In this document: positions 23,486-35,086 of the stretch, one piece after another | Layout of the letters: each line of letters opens with the position of its first letter | How positions within the stretch are numbered: the first letter of the stretch is position 1 | Assembly (NCBI RefSeq): GCF_027000115.1 | Contig: NZ_JALTON010000032.1 | Coordinates: 1 to 54,109 of the forward strand | DNA from: Thiohalobacter sp. | GTDB lineage: Bacteria; Pseudomonadota; Gammaproteobacteria; Thiohalobacterales; Thiohalobacteraceae | Reading direction: 5' to 3' | DNA length: 54,109 bases | Program-made: the position numbers and the translations under genes | The notes under the pieces: generated by a model | What the model was told of the DNA's origin: nothing | Database searches by the model: none | The model's input: only the letters and a program-made list of their open reading frames with translations

Positions 23486-24589
23486 ATGAGCCAGCACACC
23501 CCCCTGCACGATGCCCACGTCCGCGCCGGTGCGCGCATGGTGGACTTCGCCGGCTGGGACATGCCCATCCACTACGGTTCCCAGATCGAGGAACACCATG
23601 CGGTGCGCCGCGACGCCGGCATGTTCGATGTCTCGCACATGACGGTGGTGGACCTCGCCGGCGAGCGGGTACGCGACTGCCTCCGCCACCTGCTGGCCAA
23701 TGACGTCGATCGCCTGCGCGAGCCGGGCAAGGCGCTGTACAGCTGCATGCTCAACGAGCGCGGCGGCGTGATCGACGACCTCATCGTCTACCGGCTCGAC
23801 GACACCCGTTTCCGCATGGTGGTCAATGCCGCCACCCGCGACAAGGATCTCGCCTGGCTGCGGGCGCAGGCCGAACCCTTCGGCGTCAGCGTCACCGAGC
23901 GCCCCGGGCTGGCCATGATCGCCGTCCAGGGACCCAGCGCCCGTGAGCGTACCCTGGACTGCCTGCCGGCCACCCTGCGCGATGCGGCCCGCGAGCTGCG
24001 TCCCTTCTATGCCGTTGCCGGCGGACCCGACCCCGATGCCTGGTTCGTGGCCCGCACCGGCTATACCGGCGAGGACGGCTTCGAGGTGATGCTGCCGGCG
24101 AACGATGCCGAGCGCTTCTGGAAGGCGCTGGCCGATGCCGGCGTGCGACCCATCGGCCTGGGGGCGCGCGACACCCTGCGCCTGGAGGCGGGCATGAACC
24201 TCTACGGCACGGACATGACCGAGGACACCACGCCGCTGGAATCCGGGCTGGGCTGGACGGTGGCCTGGGAGCCGGCGGATCGCGACTTTGTCGGCCGCGC
24301 CGCGCTCGAGGCCCAGCGCGAGGCCGGCGTGCCCTGGCGCTTCGTCGGCCTGGTGCTGGAGGGCAAGGGCGTGCTGCGCAACCACCAGCCGCTGCAGACC
24401 GACGCCGGCCCCGGCGAGATCACCAGCGGCAGCTTCTCGCCCACGCTGGGCACGGCCATCGCCCTGGCCCGGCTGCCGGCGGCCTTCGCGGGCGAGCGCA
24501 TCGAGGTCGACCTGCGCGGCCGCAGGGTACCGGCACGCATCGTCAGGCCGCCCTTCGTGCGCCACGGCAAGGCACTGGTTTCCGTTTGA
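23486..24589 (+). CDS. gcvT: glycine cleavage system T protein (aminomethyltransferase)
   Basis: Transfers the methylene of aminomethyl-lipoyl-GcvH to THF and releases ammonia. 367 residues (E. coli 364). Motifs: [38 protein letters not shown] and [26 protein letters not shown] precedes ATG 23486. First gene after the riboswitch, followed by gcvH 22 bases later. Confidence 0.97.
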   Translation: MSQHTPLHDAHVRAGARMVDFAGWDMPIHYGSQIEEHHAVRRDAGMFDVSHMTVVDLAGERVRDCLRHLLANDVDRLREPGKALYSCMLNERGGVIDDLIVYRLDDTRFRMVVNAATRDKDLAWLRAQAEPFGVSVTERPGLAMIAVQGPSARERTLDCLPATLRDAARELRPFYAVAGGPDPDAWFVARTGYTGEDGFEVMLPANDAERFWKALADAGVRPIGLGARDTLRLEAGMNLYGTDMTEDTTPLESGLGWTVAWEPADRDFVGRAALEAQREAGVPWRFVGLVLEGKGVLRNHQPLQTDAGPGEITSGSFSPTLGTAIALARLPAAFAGERIEVDLRGRRVPARIVRPPFVRHGKALVSV

Positions 24590-24611
24590 ACACACTGGAG
24601 AGATTCGAGTC

Positions 24612-25007
24612 ATGAGCGAGATCCCCGCTGAACTCAGGTACAGCCGCAGCCACGAGTGGGTGCGGGTGGAAGACGATGGCAGCGTCACCGTCGGCATTAC
24701 CGACCATGCCCAGGACCAGCTCGGCGACATGGTCTATGTCGAGCTGCCCGAGGTGGGTGCCAGCTATGGCGCGGGGGATGCCTGTGCCGTGGTGGAGTCG
24801 GTCAAGGCGGCCTCGGACGTGTACTGTCCCGTTGGCGGCGAGATCACCGAGGTCAACGCCCAGCTTGCCGATGCCCCCGAACTGGTCAACCAGGATGCCT
24901 ATGGCGACGGCTGGCTGCTGCGCATGAAGCCGGCCGATGCCGGTGAACTCGACGGCCTGCTGGATGCCGAGGGTTACAAGGCCTTCATCGAAAGCGAGGC
25001 GCACTGA
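24612..25007 (+). CDS. gcvH: glycine cleavage system H protein
   Basis: Lipoyl carrier that shuttles the aminomethyl group between P, T and L proteins. 131 residues. Lipoyl-lysine Lys65 lies in [15 protein letters not shown]; the family start [14 protein letters not shown] and end [10 protein letters not shown] are present. An RBS-like GGAGAG precedes ATG 24612. The shared L protein (dihydrolipoamide dehydrogenase) is not in the window. Confidence 0.98.
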   Translation: MSEIPAELRYSRSHEWVRVEDDGSVTVGITDHAQDQLGDMVYVELPEVGASYGAGDACAVVESVKAASDVYCPVGGEITEVNAQLADAPELVNQDAYGDGWLLRMKPADAGELDGLLDAEGYKAFIESEAH

Positions 25008-25036
25008 GGCCCGCATTACCGGACGAAACCGACACC

Positions 25037-26413
25037 ATGCCCTTCATTCCGCACACCGAAGCCGACATCCGCGACATGCTGGCCGCCATCGGCGTCGACA
25101 GCATCGAGCAGTTGTTCGACGAGATTCCGCCCGAGCTGCGCATCCGGGGACTCGAGGGCGTGCCCGAGGGCCTCGGCGAGCAGGCCGTGGCCCGGCTGAT
25201 GACCGAACGGGCCGAGCGCGACGGCCGCCCCCTGAGCTTCATCGGCGCCGGGGCCTACGAGCACCACATACCGGCCGCGGTCTGGGAGATCACCACCCGG
25301 GGCGAGTTCTACAGCGCCTATACCCCCTACCAGGCCGAGGCCAGCCAGGGCACGCTCCAGCTCATCTATGAATACCAGACCATGATGACGCGGCTGATGG
25401 CCATGGCCGTGTCCAATGCCTCGCTGTACGACGGCGCATCGGCACTGGCCGAGGCGGTGCTGATGGCGGTGCGCGCCAACCGCAAGTCGAAGTCGCGGCG
25501 CATCCTTTTGCCGCGCGCGGTACATCCCAATTATCGCGCCACCACCCGTACCATCGTGCACAACCAGGGTATCGAGCTGGTGGAGGTGCCCTACGACCCG
25601 CTGGGCGGGCACACCCCGGTGGAGGCGCTGGCCGAGCATGCCGGTGAGGACATCACGGCACTGGTCATTCCGCAGCCCAACTTCTTCGGCGTCATCGAGG
25701 AGGTCGATGCCCTGACCGACTGGGCGCACGCCAACGGCGCGCTGGCGATCGCCGTGGTCAATCCGACGGCCATGGCACTGCTCAAGCCGCCGGGCGAGTG
25801 GGGCAGCGAGGGCGCCGACATCGTGGTGGGCGAGGGCCAGCCGCTGGGCGTGCCCCTGTCCTCGGGCGGGCCCTACTTCGGTTTCATGTGCTGCCGTCAG
25901 CAGCATGTGCGGCAGATGCCGGGCCGGCTGGTCGGGCGCACCCTGGACCGTGACGGCCGCACCGGCTACACCCTGACGCTGCAGGCGCGCGAGCAGCACA
26001 TCCGCCGCTCCAAGGCGACCTCCAACATCTGCACCAACCAGGGCCTGCTGGTGACGGCGGCGACCATCTACATGGCCATCCTCGGTGGCGAGGGGCTGCG
26101 CCGCGTGGCCACTGCCAGCCATGCCAACACCCGCCGGCTGCTTGACCGGCTGACGCGCAACGACCAGGTGGAACCCCTGTTCGACCGCCCCTTCTTCCAC
26201 GAGGTGGCCCTGCGCTTCAAACTGCCGCTGGATGGCGTGCTGGAGCCGCTGGCGGCGCAGAAGCTGCTTGCCGGTTATCCGCTGGCACAGGACTATCCCG
26301 AACTCGAGAACGGCCTGCTGGTCTGCGCCACCGAGGCGCGGACCGAGGCCGACATCGATCATTACGGCGATCAGCTGGATCGCATCATCGAGCGGCGGAG
26401 CACCGCCGCCTGA
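25037..26413 (+). CDS. gcvPA: glycine dehydrogenase (decarboxylating) subunit 1
   Basis: N-terminal half of the P protein as a separate 458-residue subunit. Motifs: [20 protein letters not shown] at the start, [38 protein letters not shown] and [11 protein letters not shown]. The two-gene (alpha2beta2) P protein differs from the fused E. coli GcvP. Unusually, the partner gcvPB is separated from it by tpx. Confidence 0.96.
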   Translation: MPFIPHTEADIRDMLAAIGVDSIEQLFDEIPPELRIRGLEGVPEGLGEQAVARLMTERAERDGRPLSFIGAGAYEHHIPAAVWEITTRGEFYSAYTPYQAEASQGTLQLIYEYQTMMTRLMAMAVSNASLYDGASALAEAVLMAVRANRKSKSRRILLPRAVHPNYRATTRTIVHNQGIELVEVPYDPLGGHTPVEALAEHAGEDITALVIPQPNFFGVIEEVDALTDWAHANGALAIAVVNPTAMALLKPPGEWGSEGADIVVGEGQPLGVPLSSGGPYFGFMCCRQQHVRQMPGRLVGRTLDRDGRTGYTLTLQAREQHIRRSKATSNICTNQGLLVTAATIYMAILGGEGLRRVATASHANTRRLLDRLTRNDQVEPLFDRPFFHEVALRFKLPLDGVLEPLAAQKLLAGYPLAQDYPELENGLLVCATEARTEADIDHYGDQLDRIIERRSTAA

Positions 26414-26448
26414 ACCGTCAAACCCAGGATGAATCGAGGAGATCCGAT

Positions 26449-26946
26449 ATGGCCGAGATCACGTTGCAGGGAAATCCCATTCACACCAACGGCGAACTGC
26501 CGGCCGTCGGCAGCCAGGCACCCGACTTCAAGCTGGTCGACAAGGACCTGAACGATGTCTCGCTGGCCGACTTCAAGGGCAAGAAGAAGCTGCTCAACAT
26601 CGTGCCCAGCCTGGATACCCCGGTGTGCGCGACCTCCACGAAGAAGTTCAACGAGTTTGCCGCCGGCCGCGATGACGTGGTGATGCTGGTCATTTCCGCC
26701 GACCTGCCCTTCGCCATGGCCCGTTTCTGCACCGGCGAGGGCGTGGACAAGGTCGTTCCGCTGTCGATGATGCGCGACCGCAACTTCGCCAAGGACTACG
26801 GCGTGCTCATCACCGACGGCCCGCTGGCCGGCATCACCGCGCGCGCGGTGGTAGTGCTCGACGAGAACGACAAGGTGGTGCACGCCGAGCTGGTGCCCGA
26901 AATCGCTCAGGAGCCGGACTACGACAAGGCGCTGGCGGCACTTTGA
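26449..26946 (+). CDS. tpx: thiol peroxidase
   Basis: Atypical 2-Cys peroxiredoxin that reduces peroxides with thioredoxin. 165 residues (E. coli 168). Peroxidatic Cys60 in [15 protein letters not shown] and resolving Cys94 in ARFCTGEG, with the Tpx-specific start [24 protein letters not shown] precedes the ATG. It lies between gcvPA and gcvPB in the same direction, followed by a GC-rich hairpin, so it is probably under the glycine riboswitch as well unless it has its own promoter. Confidence 0.97.
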   Translation: MAEITLQGNPIHTNGELPAVGSQAPDFKLVDKDLNDVSLADFKGKKKLLNIVPSLDTPVCATSTKKFNEFAAGRDDVVMLVISADLPFAMARFCTGEGVDKVVPLSMMRDRNFAKDYGVLITDGPLAGITARAVVVLDENDKVVHAELVPEIAQEPDYDKALAAL

Positions 26947-26955
26947 GGCTTGAGG

Positions 26956-26989
26956 GACCGCGCGCAGCCTGCATCCGGGCTGCGCGGTC
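26956..26989 (+). terminator. hairpin between tpx and gcvPB, possible attenuator
   Basis: GACCGCGC(GC)AGCC pairs with GGCTGCGCGGTC around TGCATCC, leaving only a weak T-tract (TGTTACC). It may terminate or dampen transcription into gcvPB, or stabilise the tpx message. Confidence 0.45.
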
Positions 26990-27017
26990 TGTTACCTGTA
27001 ACCGGAACCCTGATCAC

Positions 27018-28463
27018 ATGCTGATATTCGAACAATCCCGCAGGGGCCGTCATGCCGAGGCGCAGATGCCGCCCGCAGAGCCGGTCGATGATCTTCCGGC
27101 ATCCCTGTTGCGCGAGGCCGCGCCGCGGCTGGCGGAGGTGTCGGAGCTGCAGGCGGTGCGCCATTACACGCGGCTGTCGCAGAAGAACTTCTCCATCGAC
27201 ACCCATTTCTACCCCCTGGGTTCCTGTACCATGAAATACAACCCGCGGGCCTGCAACAGCTACGCCATGCTGCCGGGCTTCCTTGCCCGCCACCCGCTGT
27301 CGCCCGAGTCCGCGGGCCAGGGATTTCTGGCCTGCATGCATGAGCTGCAGGAGATGCTCAAGGAAGTCACCGGCATGCGGGCGGTGTCGCTGACGCCGGC
27401 GGCCGGGGCGCAGGGGGAGTTCGCCGGCGTGGCCATGATCCGTGCCTATCACGAGTCGCGCGGTGACAGTGCGCGGACCGAGATCCTGGTGCCGGATGCG
27501 GCACACGGCACCAACCCGGCGACGGCCACCATGTGCGGCTACCAGGTGCGCGAGATTCCCACCGATGCCCAGGGCGACGTGGACCTGGCGGCGCTGGAAG
27601 CGGCCCTCGGTCCGCAGACGGCCGGCATCATGCTCACCAATCCCTCCACGCTGGGCGTGTTCGAGCGGCGCATTCGCGAGATCGCGCGGCAGGTGCACGC
27701 GGCGGGAGGGCTGCTCTACTACGATGGCGCCAACCTCAATGCGATTCTCGGCAAGGTGCGGCCCGGCGACATGGGCTTCGACGTCATCCACATGAACCTG
27801 CACAAGACCTTCTCCACGCCCCATGGTGGCGGCGGGCCGGGTGCCGGGCCGGTGGGCGTGTCGGCGCGACTGGAACCCTTCCTGCCGGTACCCATGGTGG
27901 GCTTCGACGGCGAACGCTATCTCTGGATTACCGAGCGCGAGCGGCCGCAGAGCATCGGCCGGCTGTCGGCCTTCATGGGCAATGCCGGCGTATTGCTGCG
28001 CGCCTACATCTATGCGCGCATGCTGGGCCGCGAGGGCATGCACCGGGTGGCCGACTTCGCGACCCTGAACGCCAACTACCTGATGGCGCGACTGCGCGAT
28101 GCCGGTTTCACCCTGGCCTTTCCCGAGCGGCGTGCGACCCACGAGTTCATCGTCACCCTCAAGCGCGAAAAGAAGGAGCTGGGCGTCACGGCCATGGACT
28201 TCGCCAAGCGGCTGCTGGACTTCGGCATCCATGCGCCGACCACCTACTTCCCGCTGCTGGTGCCGGAATGCCTGCTCATCGAGCCCACCGAGACCGAGTC
28301 GCTGGAGGAACTGGACCGCTTCGTCGAGGCCATGGTGGCGATCCGCCGCGAGGCCGAACAGTCGCCGGAGATCCTGCACGAGGCGCCGCATACCCTGCCG
28401 GTGCGCCGGCTCGATGACGTCCGCGCCGCGCGCGAACTGAATCTGGCCCACCCGCTGGGCTGA
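27018..28463 (+). CDS. gcvPB: glycine dehydrogenase (decarboxylating) subunit 2
   Basis: C-terminal, PLP-binding half of the P protein, 481 residues. The cofactor lysine is Lys263 in [33 protein letters not shown] and [11 protein letters not shown] are family motifs, and [19 protein letters not shown] opens the domain. ATG 27018 is chosen on homology ([13 protein letters not shown]); upstream in-frame codons run through the hairpin. Works with GcvPA, GcvT and GcvH. Confidence 0.96.
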   Translation: MLIFEQSRRGRHAEAQMPPAEPVDDLPASLLREAAPRLAEVSELQAVRHYTRLSQKNFSIDTHFYPLGSCTMKYNPRACNSYAMLPGFLARHPLSPESAGQGFLACMHELQEMLKEVTGMRAVSLTPAAGAQGEFAGVAMIRAYHESRGDSARTEILVPDAAHGTNPATATMCGYQVREIPTDAQGDVDLAALEAALGPQTAGIMLTNPSTLGVFERRIREIARQVHAAGGLLYYDGANLNAILGKVRPGDMGFDVIHMNLHKTFSTPHGGGGPGAGPVGVSARLEPFLPVPMVGFDGERYLWITERERPQSIGRLSAFMGNAGVLLRAYIYARMLGREGMHRVADFATLNANYLMARLRDAGFTLAFPERRATHEFIVTLKREKKELGVTAMDFAKRLLDFGIHAPTTYFPLLVPECLLIEPTETESLEELDRFVEAMVAIRREAEQSPEILHEAPHTLPVRRLDDVRAARELNLAHPLG

Positions 28464-28475
28464 GCCGGGAACAGC

Positions 28476-28841
28476 ATGGCCGGGCCGGAGGAAGACAGGG
28501 GGCTGCGCCGGTTGGTCCGGGCGGCGGTTTTCTCCTGGCAGGGCCTGCGGGCAGCGGCCCGGCACGAGGCGGCCTTCCGCCAGGAACTGCTGGCCTCGCT
28601 GCTGCTGGTACCGCTGGCCCTGTGGCTGGGCGAGGGCGCCGTGGAAAAGGCGCTGCTGCTCGGTAGCTGGCTGCTGGTGCCGCTGGTCGAGTTGCTCAAT
28701 TCGGCCATCGAGGCCGTGGTCGATCGTATCGGTGACGAGCCCCACGCGCTGTCCGGTCGCGCCAAGGACATGGGCTCGGCGGCCGTACTGCTGGCGTTGC
28801 TCGATGCCGCGGCGGTGTGGGGCATCCTGTTGTTCACCTGA
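28476..28841 (+). CDS. dgkA: diacylglycerol kinase
   Basis: Small integral-membrane kinase that recycles diacylglycerol to phosphatidic acid. 121 residues (E. coli 122). Three membrane helices. The catalytic segment is VELLNSAIEAVVDRIGDE (about residues 70-87), followed by ALSGRAKDMGSAAVLLALL. Starts 12 bases after gcvPB; probably read through from it. Confidence 0.95.
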   Translation: MAGPEEDRGLRRLVRAAVFSWQGLRAAARHEAAFRQELLASLLLVPLALWLGEGAVEKALLLGSWLLVPLVELLNSAIEAVVDRIGDEPHALSGRAKDMGSAAVLLALLDAAAVWGILLFT

Positions 28842-28882
28842 GCCGGTATAATCGCGGCCATCCTCTGTCAGGGAGTACCCGA

Positions 28883-29821
28883 ATGTCGGCACTGATCTGC
28901 GGTTCCTTCGCCTTCGATACCATCATGGTGTTCCACGACCGGTTCAGGAATCACATCCTGCCGGACAAGGTCCACATCCTGAACGTGGCCTTCCATGTGC
29001 CCGATCTGCGCCGCGAGTTCGGCGGTTGCGCAGGCAACATCGCCTACAATCTGAAACTGCTCGGTGGCGATCCCCTGCCCATGGGCACGGTGGGCGAGGA
29101 CTTCGGCCCCTATGCCGAATGGATGGACGCCCAGGGCATTCCGCGCACCCATGTCACCACGGTGGAAGGCACCTACACGGCGCAGGCCTTCATAACCACC
29201 GACATGGACGACAACCAGATCACAGCCTTCCATCCCGGCGCCATGGATCATGCGCATCGCAACCGGGTCGAGGATGCCAGCGGCGTGACCATCGGCATGG
29301 TCTCGCCGGACGGCCGAGACGGCATGCTCGAACACGCCGCCCAGTTCGCCGAGGCGGGCATTCCCTTCATCTTCGATCCGGGCCAGGGCCTGCCGCTGTT
29401 CGGCGGCGAGGAACTGACCCGGTTCATCGATCTGGCCACCTGGGTCTGCGTCAACGACTACGAGGCAGAGCTGTTGCAGGAGCGAACCGGCCTGTCCCCG
29501 CACGAAATGGCCGAGCGCCTGCAGGCGCTGATCATCACCCGCGGTGCCAAGGGTTCGGAGATCTATTTGCCCGAGCACCGCATCGACATCCCGCCGGCGC
29601 CGGCTCGGGAGCTGCTGGATCCCACCGGCTGTGGCGATGCCTACCGGGGCGGGCTGCTGTATGGCCTGATGCACGATCTGGACTGGGAGACCACCGGTCG
29701 TATCGCGGCGCTGATGGGCGCCATCAAGATCGAGCATCACGGCACGCAGAACCACCGCATCGATCGCGCCGGATTCGAGGCGCGCTATCACGAGGCCTTT
29801 GGCCGCAACCTGTGCTGGTGA
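28883..29821 (+). CDS. PfkB-family carbohydrate/nucleoside kinase
   Basis: 312 residues. Ribokinase-like fold: N-terminal ICGSFAFDTIMVFHDRF, the GGCAGNIAYNLKLLGG substrate motif and the C-terminal DPTGCGDAYRGGLLYGL with catalytic Asp and anion hole. The HILPDKVHILNVAFHVPDLR stretch and small lid resemble bacterial kinases annotated as adenosine kinase or 'carbohydrate kinase'. The substrate is not certain. RBS AGGGAG sits before ATG 28883; only 9 bases separate it from the UPF0114 gene. Confidence 0.88.
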   Translation: MSALICGSFAFDTIMVFHDRFRNHILPDKVHILNVAFHVPDLRREFGGCAGNIAYNLKLLGGDPLPMGTVGEDFGPYAEWMDAQGIPRTHVTTVEGTYTAQAFITTDMDDNQITAFHPGAMDHAHRNRVEDASGVTIGMVSPDGRDGMLEHAAQFAEAGIPFIFDPGQGLPLFGGEELTRFIDLATWVCVNDYEAELLQERTGLSPHEMAERLQALIITRGAKGSEIYLPEHRIDIPPAPARELLDPTGCGDAYRGGLLYGLMHDLDWETTGRIAALMGAIKIEHHGTQNHRIDRAGFEARYHEAFGRNLCW

Positions 29822-29830
29822 GGCCGGGGT

Positions 29831-30319
29831 ATGGAACGCTTGATCGAAACTTCGCTGTACGCCGCGCGCTGGCTTCTGGCGCCTGTCTTTCTCGGTCTGA
29901 GCCTGGCGCTGCTGGCGTTGGGCATCAAGTTCTTCCAGGAGATATTCCACCTGTTGCCGCTGGTGCTGGAAAAGAGCGAGGCCGACCTGGTGCTGACCCT
30001 CCTGGCGCTGGTCGATCTGGCGCTGGTGGGCAGCCTGATCGTGATGGTGATGTTCTCGGGCTACGAGAACTTCGTCTCCCAGATCGACGTCGCCGAGGAG
30101 AAGGAAAAGCTGGGCTGGCTGGGCAAGCTGGACGCCGGCACCCTCAAGGCCAAGGTCGCGGCTTCCATCGTTGCCATTTCGTCCATCCATCTGTTACGCG
30201 TCTTCGTCAACGCCGAGCATATCGAGAACGACAAGCTGATGTGGTATGTCATCCTGCACCTGACCTTCGTGGTGTCGGCGTTGCTGGTGGTGTACATGGA
30301 CCGGCTGACCAAGCACTAG
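29831..30319 (+). CDS. UPF0114 (YqhA-type) membrane protein
   Basis: 162 residues with four predicted membrane helices and the family's conserved [10 protein letters not shown] after helix two and [17 protein letters not shown] before helix three/four. Function unknown. Its stop codon TAG (30317-30319) is formed by the terminal CTAG of the MITE-like element that follows. Confidence 0.9.
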   Translation: MERLIETSLYAARWLLAPVFLGLSLALLALGIKFFQEIFHLLPLVLEKSEADLVLTLLALVDLALVGSLIVMVMFSGYENFVSQIDVAEEKEKLGWLGKLDAGTLKAKVAASIVAISSIHLLRVFVNAEHIENDKLMWYVILHLTFVVSALLVVYMDRLTKH

Positions 30320-30577
30320 CCCGCATATTGCACCAGGTCGGAAGCGGGCGGGAGCCAACTTGTTGTCCTGGTACGTAATGAACCGGATTTTTTGCCCATG
30401 GCCCGGAGTACGATTTGTGCCCGCCCGCTTCCTGCTGCGGCCCTGGCGGATTTTCGCTCGGCCTCGGGGGTGCTTCACTCAAGCCGTAGCGACGGCTACG
30501 GCTTTCGTTCCAGCCCTCCCCGAGCCCGGCTGCAAATCCGCCATCATCCGCAGCCCCTGGTGCAATATGCGGGCTAG
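30316..30577. mobile_element. MITE-like element with 22-bp perfect terminal inverted repeats
   Basis: The 262-bp unit begins CTAGCCCGCATATTGCACC (AGG) at 30316-30337 and ends with its exact reverse complement at 30556-30577. Inside are further inverted pairs: GGAAGCGGGCGGG (30340-30352) / CCCGCCCGCTTCC (30420-30432) and a perfect 10-bp hairpin AAGCCGTAGC-GACG-GCTACGGCTT (30481-30504) nested in CTCGGGG/CCCCGAG. The right 50 bases equal a full inverted copy of the short repeats at 44298-44354. No coding capacity is evident. Mobility is inferred from the architecture; no transposase or target duplication has been shown. Confidence 0.75.
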
Positions 30578-30635
30578 GCGACGGGGGCAGGGCCTGTCCG
30601 TCATCATTCATCTGCCACGGAAAGGGAGATCCACC

Positions 30636-30860
30636 ATGAAGAAGATTCTCGTCATTGCCGCGCTGCTGGTTCTCGGCGGCTGCTCCGGACAGGAAGAACC
30701 GGAACCGACACCACCGGCGCAGGGCCAGAGCCGGGTGCCGGATTCCAATGTCTTCAGTGACCAGGTGCGTGCACTGGAACGTGCCGAGGGCGTCGAGCAG
30801 ACCATAAAGGACGCCGCCGAGCAGCAGCGCCAGGCCATCGAGGCGCAGACGGGGCAGTAG
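30636..30860 (+). CDS. small lipoprotein
   Basis: 74 residues: MKKILVIAALLVLGGC is a lipoprotein signal with lipobox L-G-G-C and acylated Cys16, followed by a proline/glutamate linker (EEPEPTPPAQG) and a charged amphipathic helix (SDQVRALERAEGVEQTIKDA AEQQ). Ser17 next to Cys favours outer-membrane sorting in the Lol scheme. RBS AAGGGAGA precedes ATG 30636. No named family recognised. Confidence 0.8.
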   Translation: MKKILVIAALLVLGGCSGQEEPEPTPPAQGQSRVPDSNVFSDQVRALERAEGVEQTIKDAAEQQRQAIEAQTGQ

Positions 30861-30883
30861 GCAGGAGCACCCGCTCGCCCCGC

Positions 30884-31490
30884 GTAGGATGGGCAAAGCG
30901 CAGCGTGCCCATCGGACAAAACCTGCAAGAGCGCCACGGACGACACGGAAGGCACGGATCCAATGAACTGCCAGGCTCTCGCAGCTGACGCCGTAGCCGG
31001 GGTGGAGCGGAGCGCAACCCGGGGACAACCGCGTTTCCCGGATTACGGCCCTGTGGGCCTGCGTCCGGGCTACAGGATGGGCGGGAGCCGCGCTTTCTTC
31101 CGCCCCTGCCGGGCGGCTTACTTTTCTTTGCCCGGCCAAAGAAAAGTAACCAAAAGAAAGGCCGCCCCGCTGTCGCCCCCTTCGGGTGCCCTGCGCTTCT
31201 CGCGGGCCGCGGGGCCGCGAGCAACTCGCTGCGCTCAGACACTCGCGCGGCCTGATCCGCGTCCCGCTGCGATGCTCGGGGCGGCAGAGGGGACCGGAAC
31301 CCGGGTCGGTGGCCGGTCTGGCTGCCGGCCAGCCCGGCATCATTCTTCTGTCCGTGCCTTCCGTGTCGTCCGTGGCGCTCTTGCGGGGGTCTGATGGGCA
31401 CGCTTCGCTTTGCCCATCCTACACCTGCTTGGCGGCCCGCTCGGCAGTTCATTGGATCCGTGCCTTCCGTGTCGTCCGTGGCGCTCTTGC
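30884..31490. repeat. repeat cluster bounded by a 48-bp perfect inverted repeat
   Basis: This 633-base gene-free gap (30861-31493) is almost wholly repeats. Palindrome GTAGGATGGGCAAAGCGCAG (30884-30913). Perfect inverted repeat 30925-30972 / 31443-31490 (GCAAGAGCGCCACGGACGAC... on the left), which includes the period-9 array. A REP-like pair, GTAGCC.../...GGGCTAC, at about 30993-31073. A hairpin TTTTCTTTG...CAAAGAAAA with the AAGTAACCAAAAGAAAGG sequence widespread in gammaproteobacteria (about 31110-31180). An inverted combined module at 31352-31430 (period-9 array, then GATGGGC palindrome). No ORF here is convincing. Confidence 0.85.
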
Positions 31491-31493
31491 CTG

Positions 31494-33590
<2,097 letters not shown>

Positions 33591-33696
33591 GCTCTCGGCC
33601 CATGTGGTGGATGGCCCGCGCCGGCGGGTCCGGGATGCGGACGTCGACTATACGGGCGCCCGTCACCGCGCTCAACCGCAGGAAACCGCACCTTTC

Positions 33697-34419
33697 ATGG
33701 ATCTTTCCCTGGTCATTCCGGTCCACAACGAGGCCGAAAACATCCAGCCGTTGATCGACGAAATCCGCGCCGCCCTCGACGGCCGGCTGGAGTACGAGGT
33801 CATCTACGTCAACGACGGCAGTACCGACGATACCCTCGCGCGTCTGCAAAAGGCGCGCGCCGGCTTCCATCGCCTGCGCATCCTCAGCCACCGTTGCAGT
33901 TGCGGCCAGAGCACCGCGGTACGCACCGGCGTTAAGGCGGCGCGCGCGCCCTGGATCGCCACCCTCGACGGCGACGGCCAGAATGATCCTGCCGATGTGC
34001 CGGCGTTGTTTGCGGCGGCGACCGCGGCCGATGCCCCGCGCGACCTGTGGCTGATCGCCGGCTGGCGCAGGACCCGGCGCGATTCCTGGGTCAAGCGCCT
34101 GTCATCGAGGATTGCCAATGGCGTGCGCAGCCGCATCCTGCGCGACCGTACCCCGGACACCGGCTGTGGCCTGAAGGTGTTCCGGCGTGATGTGTTCCTG
34201 GATCTGCCCTACTTCGATCACATGCACCGTTTCCTGCCGGCGCTGGTGCTGCGCGCCGGTGGCCAGGTGCGTTCGGTCGAGGTGCACCACCGGCCGCGCG
34301 AGCGCGGCCAGAGCAAGTACGGGGTCTGGAACCGGCTGTGGGTGGGCATCGTCGACCTGTTCGGCGTCGGCTGGCTGCAGCGCCGCGCCTGCCGGCCCGA
34401 AGTGAGCGAGATCGACTGA
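33697..34419 (+). CDS. family 2 glycosyltransferase (DPM1/ArnC-like)
   Basis: 240 residues. GT-A fold: LSLVIPVHNEAENIQPLIDE, YVNDGSTDDTLARL, metal-binding DGDGQNDPAD (Asp91-x-Asp93), and late HHRPRERGQSKYG. It lacks the C-terminal membrane helices of ArnC, so it is closer to soluble dolichyl/undecaprenyl-phosphate sugar transferases. With the VTT protein (4 bases later) and the ArnT-like gene it makes a probable pathway: sugar loaded on undecaprenyl phosphate, then transferred in the periplasm. ATG 33697 is supported by homology. Confidence 0.9.
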   Translation: MDLSLVIPVHNEAENIQPLIDEIRAALDGRLEYEVIYVNDGSTDDTLARLQKARAGFHRLRILSHRCSCGQSTAVRTGVKAARAPWIATLDGDGQNDPADVPALFAAATAADAPRDLWLIAGWRRTRRDSWVKRLSSRIANGVRSRILRDRTPDTGCGLKVFRRDVFLDLPYFDHMHRFLPALVLRAGGQVRSVEVHHRPRERGQSKYGVWNRLWVGIVDLFGVGWLQRRACRPEVSEID

Positions 34420-34423
34420 GCCC

Positions 34424-35086
34424 ATGCGCTGGGGCTTCATCCTCCGGGGTCTGGGCGTGATCGCCCTGTTCGTGGCCGTCGGCTATCTGCTCGGCGGACT
34501 GGTGGACGAGGCCTGGATCGACGCCCGCGTGCGCGGCCACGGCCTGGCCGGCGAGCTGCTGTATCTGAGCGTCGGCGGCCTGCTGGTGGCGGCCGGGGTG
34601 TCGCGCCAGTTCGTCTCCTTTCTCGGTGGCTATGCCTTCGGTTTCCTGGCCGGTACCGCGCTGGCGCTGGCCGCCTCCGCGCTGGGCTGCGCGCTGGCCT
34701 TCCTCGCTGCGCGGCTGCTCGGTCGGCGCTGGGTGAGCGGACGCATGGGCGAGCGGCTGGCACGCATCGACCGCTTCATCCACGACAACCCGTTCAGCAT
34801 GACCCTGCTGATCCGGCTGCTGCCGGTGGGCAACAACCTGGCGGTGAATCTCGCCGCTGGCGTGTCCAGCGTGCGCGCGCTGCCCTTCCTCGCCGGATCG
34901 GCGCTCGGTTACCTGCCGCAGACGGCCATCTTCGCGCTGGTCGGCAGCGGCGTGAACGTGGACCCGGCGCTGCGCATCGGCGTCGCGGTAGTGGCCTTCG
35001 TGCTCATGAGTCTGCTCAGCCTGTATCTCTATCGCCGCTACCGCCACGGCGTGAGCCTGGACAGCGAGCTGGACAGCGCGTCATGA
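34424..35086 (+). CDS. TVP38/TMEM64 (VTT/DedA-like) membrane protein
   Basis: 220 residues, five or six hydrophobic segments. The VTT signature is visible: FVSFLGGYAFGFLAGTALAL, LLGRRWVSGRMGERL, FSMTLLIRLLPVGNNLAVN and GSALGYLPQTAIFALVGSG. DedA/VTT proteins are linked to lipid-carrier flipping; position between two glycan-lipid enzymes suggests undecaprenyl-phosphate handling (inference). The last four bases overlap the next gene (ATGA). Confidence 0.9.
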   Translation: MRWGFILRGLGVIALFVAVGYLLGGLVDEAWIDARVRGHGLAGELLYLSVGGLLVAAGVSRQFVSFLGGYAFGFLAGTALALAASALGCALAFLAARLLGRRWVSGRMGERLARIDRFIHDNPFSMTLLIRLLPVGNNLAVNLAAGVSSVRALPFLAGSALGYLPQTAIFALVGSGVNVDPALRIGVAVVAFVLMSLLSLYLYRRYRHGVSLDSELDSAS

